Part shown: positions 6,761 through 8,322 of the stretch, in pieces
Position numbering within the stretch: the stretch's first letter is position 1
Layout of the letters: the number at the start of each line of letters is the position of its first letter
Assembly (NCBI GenBank): GCA_022565745.1
Contig: JAIUMB010000101.1
Location: forward strand, 1-8,322
DNA: 8,322 nt
Direction: 5' to 3'
Source of the DNA: Cryomorphaceae bacterium
GTDB taxonomy: Bacteria > Bacteroidota > Bacteroidia > Flavobacteriales > Schleiferiaceae
The notes under the pieces: generated by a model
What the model was told of the DNA's origin: nothing
The model's input: the letters and a program-made list of their open reading frames with translations, nothing else
The model's database searches: none
Translations under genes and position numbers: made by a program

Positions 6761-7458
6761 TCGAATGTTATACAAAAGAGCATCCCACGAGTAAGCAATT
6801 GATTGATGCCAGCAGGATAAACGCCATCATCACGAACAATGACGTCGGCAAAGCCAAAGAATCCCTTGATTTGAGGCGACATCTTAAAATACTCAAAGAA
6901 GATATCGAACCCTACACCAAACTCATACGAAAAGTCGTTAACTTTGATTTTCAATAGTTCCGGGTCAAACACTTTTTCATTAGATGCCAAGTCTATGTTG
7001 TAACGCAATCCCGCGAGCAAATACATTTGGTAGTTGTCGATGCGCTTGCTCTTCAACTTCAACTCCAAGGGCAATTCGATAAAAGACGATTCCACGTCGC
7101 GAATGAGATAATCTCTGCGATTGAGGGTACGTGAATAAACATCAAAGGTAACGCGACGAACCGTCGTTGAAAAGGTTGGGTTTAATCGAATGGCCAAATA
7201 CTTAGCGAGTTTCAACTCCGATATGATACCTACATGATAGCCTGGTACGGTTTGGGTAACCCCGGAAAAATAATTATCCACATCGTTGAGATTGGGCTCA
7301 TGTCGTATTTGAAAATCGGTATAATTCAGCCCCAGATAAAAACCGAAGTGATACGGTTTATTGTTGTAGTTGGGCATGTTTTTCTGCGCACTGATTTGTC
7401 CGCTCACCTGGGTGGCAGATACAAATAATACCAGAAGCAGTCCAAATGCCGTGCGCAT
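6757..7458 (-). CDS. porT: PorT-family outer-membrane-type protein of the type IX secretion system
   Basis: The 233-residue product has a clear signal peptide (residues 1-20, MRTAFGLLLVLFVSATQVSG), then a mature part rich in alternating hydrophobic strands like a small beta-barrel. Typical features of the PorT/SprT family are KPYHFGFYLGLNYTDF (about 34-49), FIELPLELKLKSKRIDNYQ (about 127-145) and YLLAGLRYNIDLASNE (about 147-162). PorT is required for the type IX secretion system of Bacteroidota, which exports proteins with a C-terminal targeting domain and powers gliding in many members. The length (about 220-245 in the family) is normal, so the gene looks intact. It lies 37 bases after menG and overlaps the next gene by four bases. 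From memory, a menG/ubiE-porT pairing recurs in Bacteroidota. Assignment to the wider outer-membrane-barrel group is very safe; PorT itself is likely. Confidence 0.85.
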   Translation of the reverse strand: MRTAFGLLLVLFVSATQVSGQISAQKNMPNYNNKPYHFGFYLGLNYTDFQIRHEPNLNDVDNYFSGVTQTVPGYHVGIISELKLAKYLAIRLNPTFSTTVRRVTFDVYSRTLNRRDYLIRDVESSFIELPLELKLKSKRIDNYQMYLLAGLRYNIDLASNEKVFDPELLKIKVNDFSYEFGVGFDIFFEYFKMSPQIKGFFGFADVIVRDDGVYPAGINQLLTRGMLFCITFE

Positions 7459-7495
7459 GGGATGTTTTGTGTAGATAACGTGTTGACGGATTGAT

Positions 7496-8230
7496 TTATT
7501 TTACACCACGATAAATAGAAGCCACACCTAGCGTGAGTTTGCGAATAGACGTATCGCTGTATCCGCAAGACTCCAGTACATCAGTGAATGCTTTACCGTA
7601 GGGAAAGGCTTCAACCGAAGCCGGCAGGTAGGTATAAGCGGAACTGTCTTTGGACAGCATGCGTCCAATACCCGGAAGAATATATTTGAAATAAAACTTA
7701 TAAATCTGCGCAAAGGGGAACATCTCCGGTTGGGAAAACTCCAACACCAATAGTTGTCCACCAGGCTTGAGTACTCGATTCATTTCCTTCAAGCCTTTTT
7801 CCAGGTTTTCAAAATTTCGCACGCCAAAGGCCACGGTCACCAAGTCAAATGAATGGTCTTCAAAAGGCAAATCTTCGCTGTCGCCATAGGTCAGCTCAAT
7901 GCGTTTGTCCAGCATTTTGCGTTTCACCTTTTGCCGACCGATGTCGAGCATACCGTTGGAAATGTCCACGCCGGTAATTTTTTTCGGTTGGAGTTTGGCG
8001 AGTGCAATGGCCAAATCGCCGGTACCTGTCGCTACATCGAGAATATAATCCGATGGCTGTTGACGGGCCAATTTCAACAAACGCTTGCGCCAGCCTTTAT
8101 CGATACCGAGCGACAAAATGTGATTTAGACGATCATAACTATGGGCAATGTTGTCAAACATTTGCGCCACCTGCTCTTTTTTACTGCCGTCGCCTTCGGC
8201 ATATGGACGGACCTCATTTGATTTACTCAT
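7496..8230 (-). CDS. ubiE: Demethylmenaquinone methyltransferase (UbiE/MenG family)
   Basis: This 244-residue SAM-dependent methyltransferase carries out the last step of menaquinone synthesis, C-methylation of demethylmenaquinone. Seen: the family signature YDRLNHILSLGIDKGWRK (32-49), SAM motif I as DVATGTGDLAIALA (65-78), and motif II acidic VDIS (88-91). The UbiE signature around FDLVTVAFGVRNF is at 128-140, with RVLKPGGQLLVLEFSQP at 152-168. Length and motif spacing are normal. Bacteroidota generally use menaquinone and not ubiquinone, so the MenG role is more likely than the ubiquinone role. The gene heads a - strand cluster with porT and a flavoprotein. The ATG at 8230 is supported by a -7-like TAATTTTG ending only four bases upstream. 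Confidence 0.95.
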   Translation of the reverse strand: MSKSNEVRPYAEGDGSKKEQVAQMFDNIAHSYDRLNHILSLGIDKGWRKRLLKLARQQPSDYILDVATGTGDLAIALAKLQPKKITGVDISNGMLDIGRQKVKRKMLDKRIELTYGDSEDLPFEDHSFDLVTVAFGVRNFENLEKGLKEMNRVLKPGGQLLVLEFSQPEMFPFAQIYKFYFKYILPGIGRMLSKDSSAYTYLPASVEAFPYGKAFTDVLESCGYSDTSIRKLTLGVASIYRGVK

Positions 8231-8234
8231 GCGG

Positions 8235-8242
8235 CAAAATTA
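8235..8242 (-). promoter_or_regulatory. Bacteroidota-type -7 element (TAATTTTG) directly before menG/ubiE
   Basis: On the - strand TAATTTTG matches TAnnTTTG exactly and ends four bases before the ATG. Transcription starting a few bases downstream would give an almost or fully leaderless mRNA. No clear TTTG (-33) element is seen at the expected distance. Confidence 0.5.
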
Positions 8243-8254
8243 GTGTACGGTAGA

Positions 8255-8276
8255 TTACTGGGTTATCCCACTGTAA
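8255..8276. other. Imperfect inverted repeat upstream of menG/ubiE
   Basis: TTACTGGG (8255-8262) pairs with CCCA (8267-8270) and GTAA (8273-8276) around a TTAT loop, with two bulged bases (CT). It lies in the expected upstream promoter region of menG, so it could bind a regulator. The remaining bases to the window edge are AT-rich, with no gene visible. Confidence 0.3.
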
Positions 8277-8322
8277 CATGTGCGGAGGGATATTTGTAAT
8301 TTTTGTATTTATTTGGTTTCAA

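Overview
The window looks like a chromosomal segment of a Bacteroidota bacterium. Three things point there: a PorT-type component of the type IX secretion system, which is confined to that phylum; TAnnTTTG-type promoter elements (the Bacteroidota -7 consensus) just upstream of two start codons; and an absence of clear Shine-Dalgarno sequences before the genes. The genes are mostly housekeeping or catabolic. I see no phage, insertion sequence, CRISPR array, toxin-antitoxin pair or tRNA/rRNA gene, and no convincing new biological system.

Left part, + strand (1-1500): the window opens inside an arginase-family hydrolase, most likely a formimidoylglutamase-like enzyme. It is followed 8 bases later by glutamate formimidoyltransferase (ftcD). 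Both act on N-formimidoyl-L-glutamate, the last intermediate of histidine breakdown, so this is probably the end of a hut operon. FtcD stops where many relatives continue into a cyclodeaminase domain. A hairpin flanked by two 11-base direct repeats follows it.

Middle, + strand (1556-3164): a promoter-like element precedes a 73-residue two-helix membrane protein. Its stop codon overlaps (ATGA) the start of a CNNM/CorC/HlyC-type membrane protein with DUF21, paired CBS and CorC_HlyC domains. The two are probably translationally coupled.

Convergent junction (3165-3316): this short non-coding gap holds three copies of a 13-base sequence (CTTTGCGGTAAAA, one inverted) and a degenerate 8-base tandem array (CGCWAAGA). 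It looks like a dispersed intergenic repeat.

Right part, - strand (8230 down to 3317): transcription appears to run menG/ubiE (menaquinone methyltransferase), porT (type IX secretion), a COG2509-type FAD-dependent dehydrogenase of unknown function, then an AMP-forming long-chain acyl-CoA ligase. porT and the flavoprotein overlap by ATGA if the flavoprotein starts at an internal ATG rather than at the longest-frame TTG. The ligase lies 99 bases further on, with a tandem 8-base repeat close to its start, so it may be separately controlled. The most interesting loose ends are the flavoprotein of unknown function coupled to a secretion gene, the intergenic repeat cluster, and the two formimidoylglutamate enzymes side by side.
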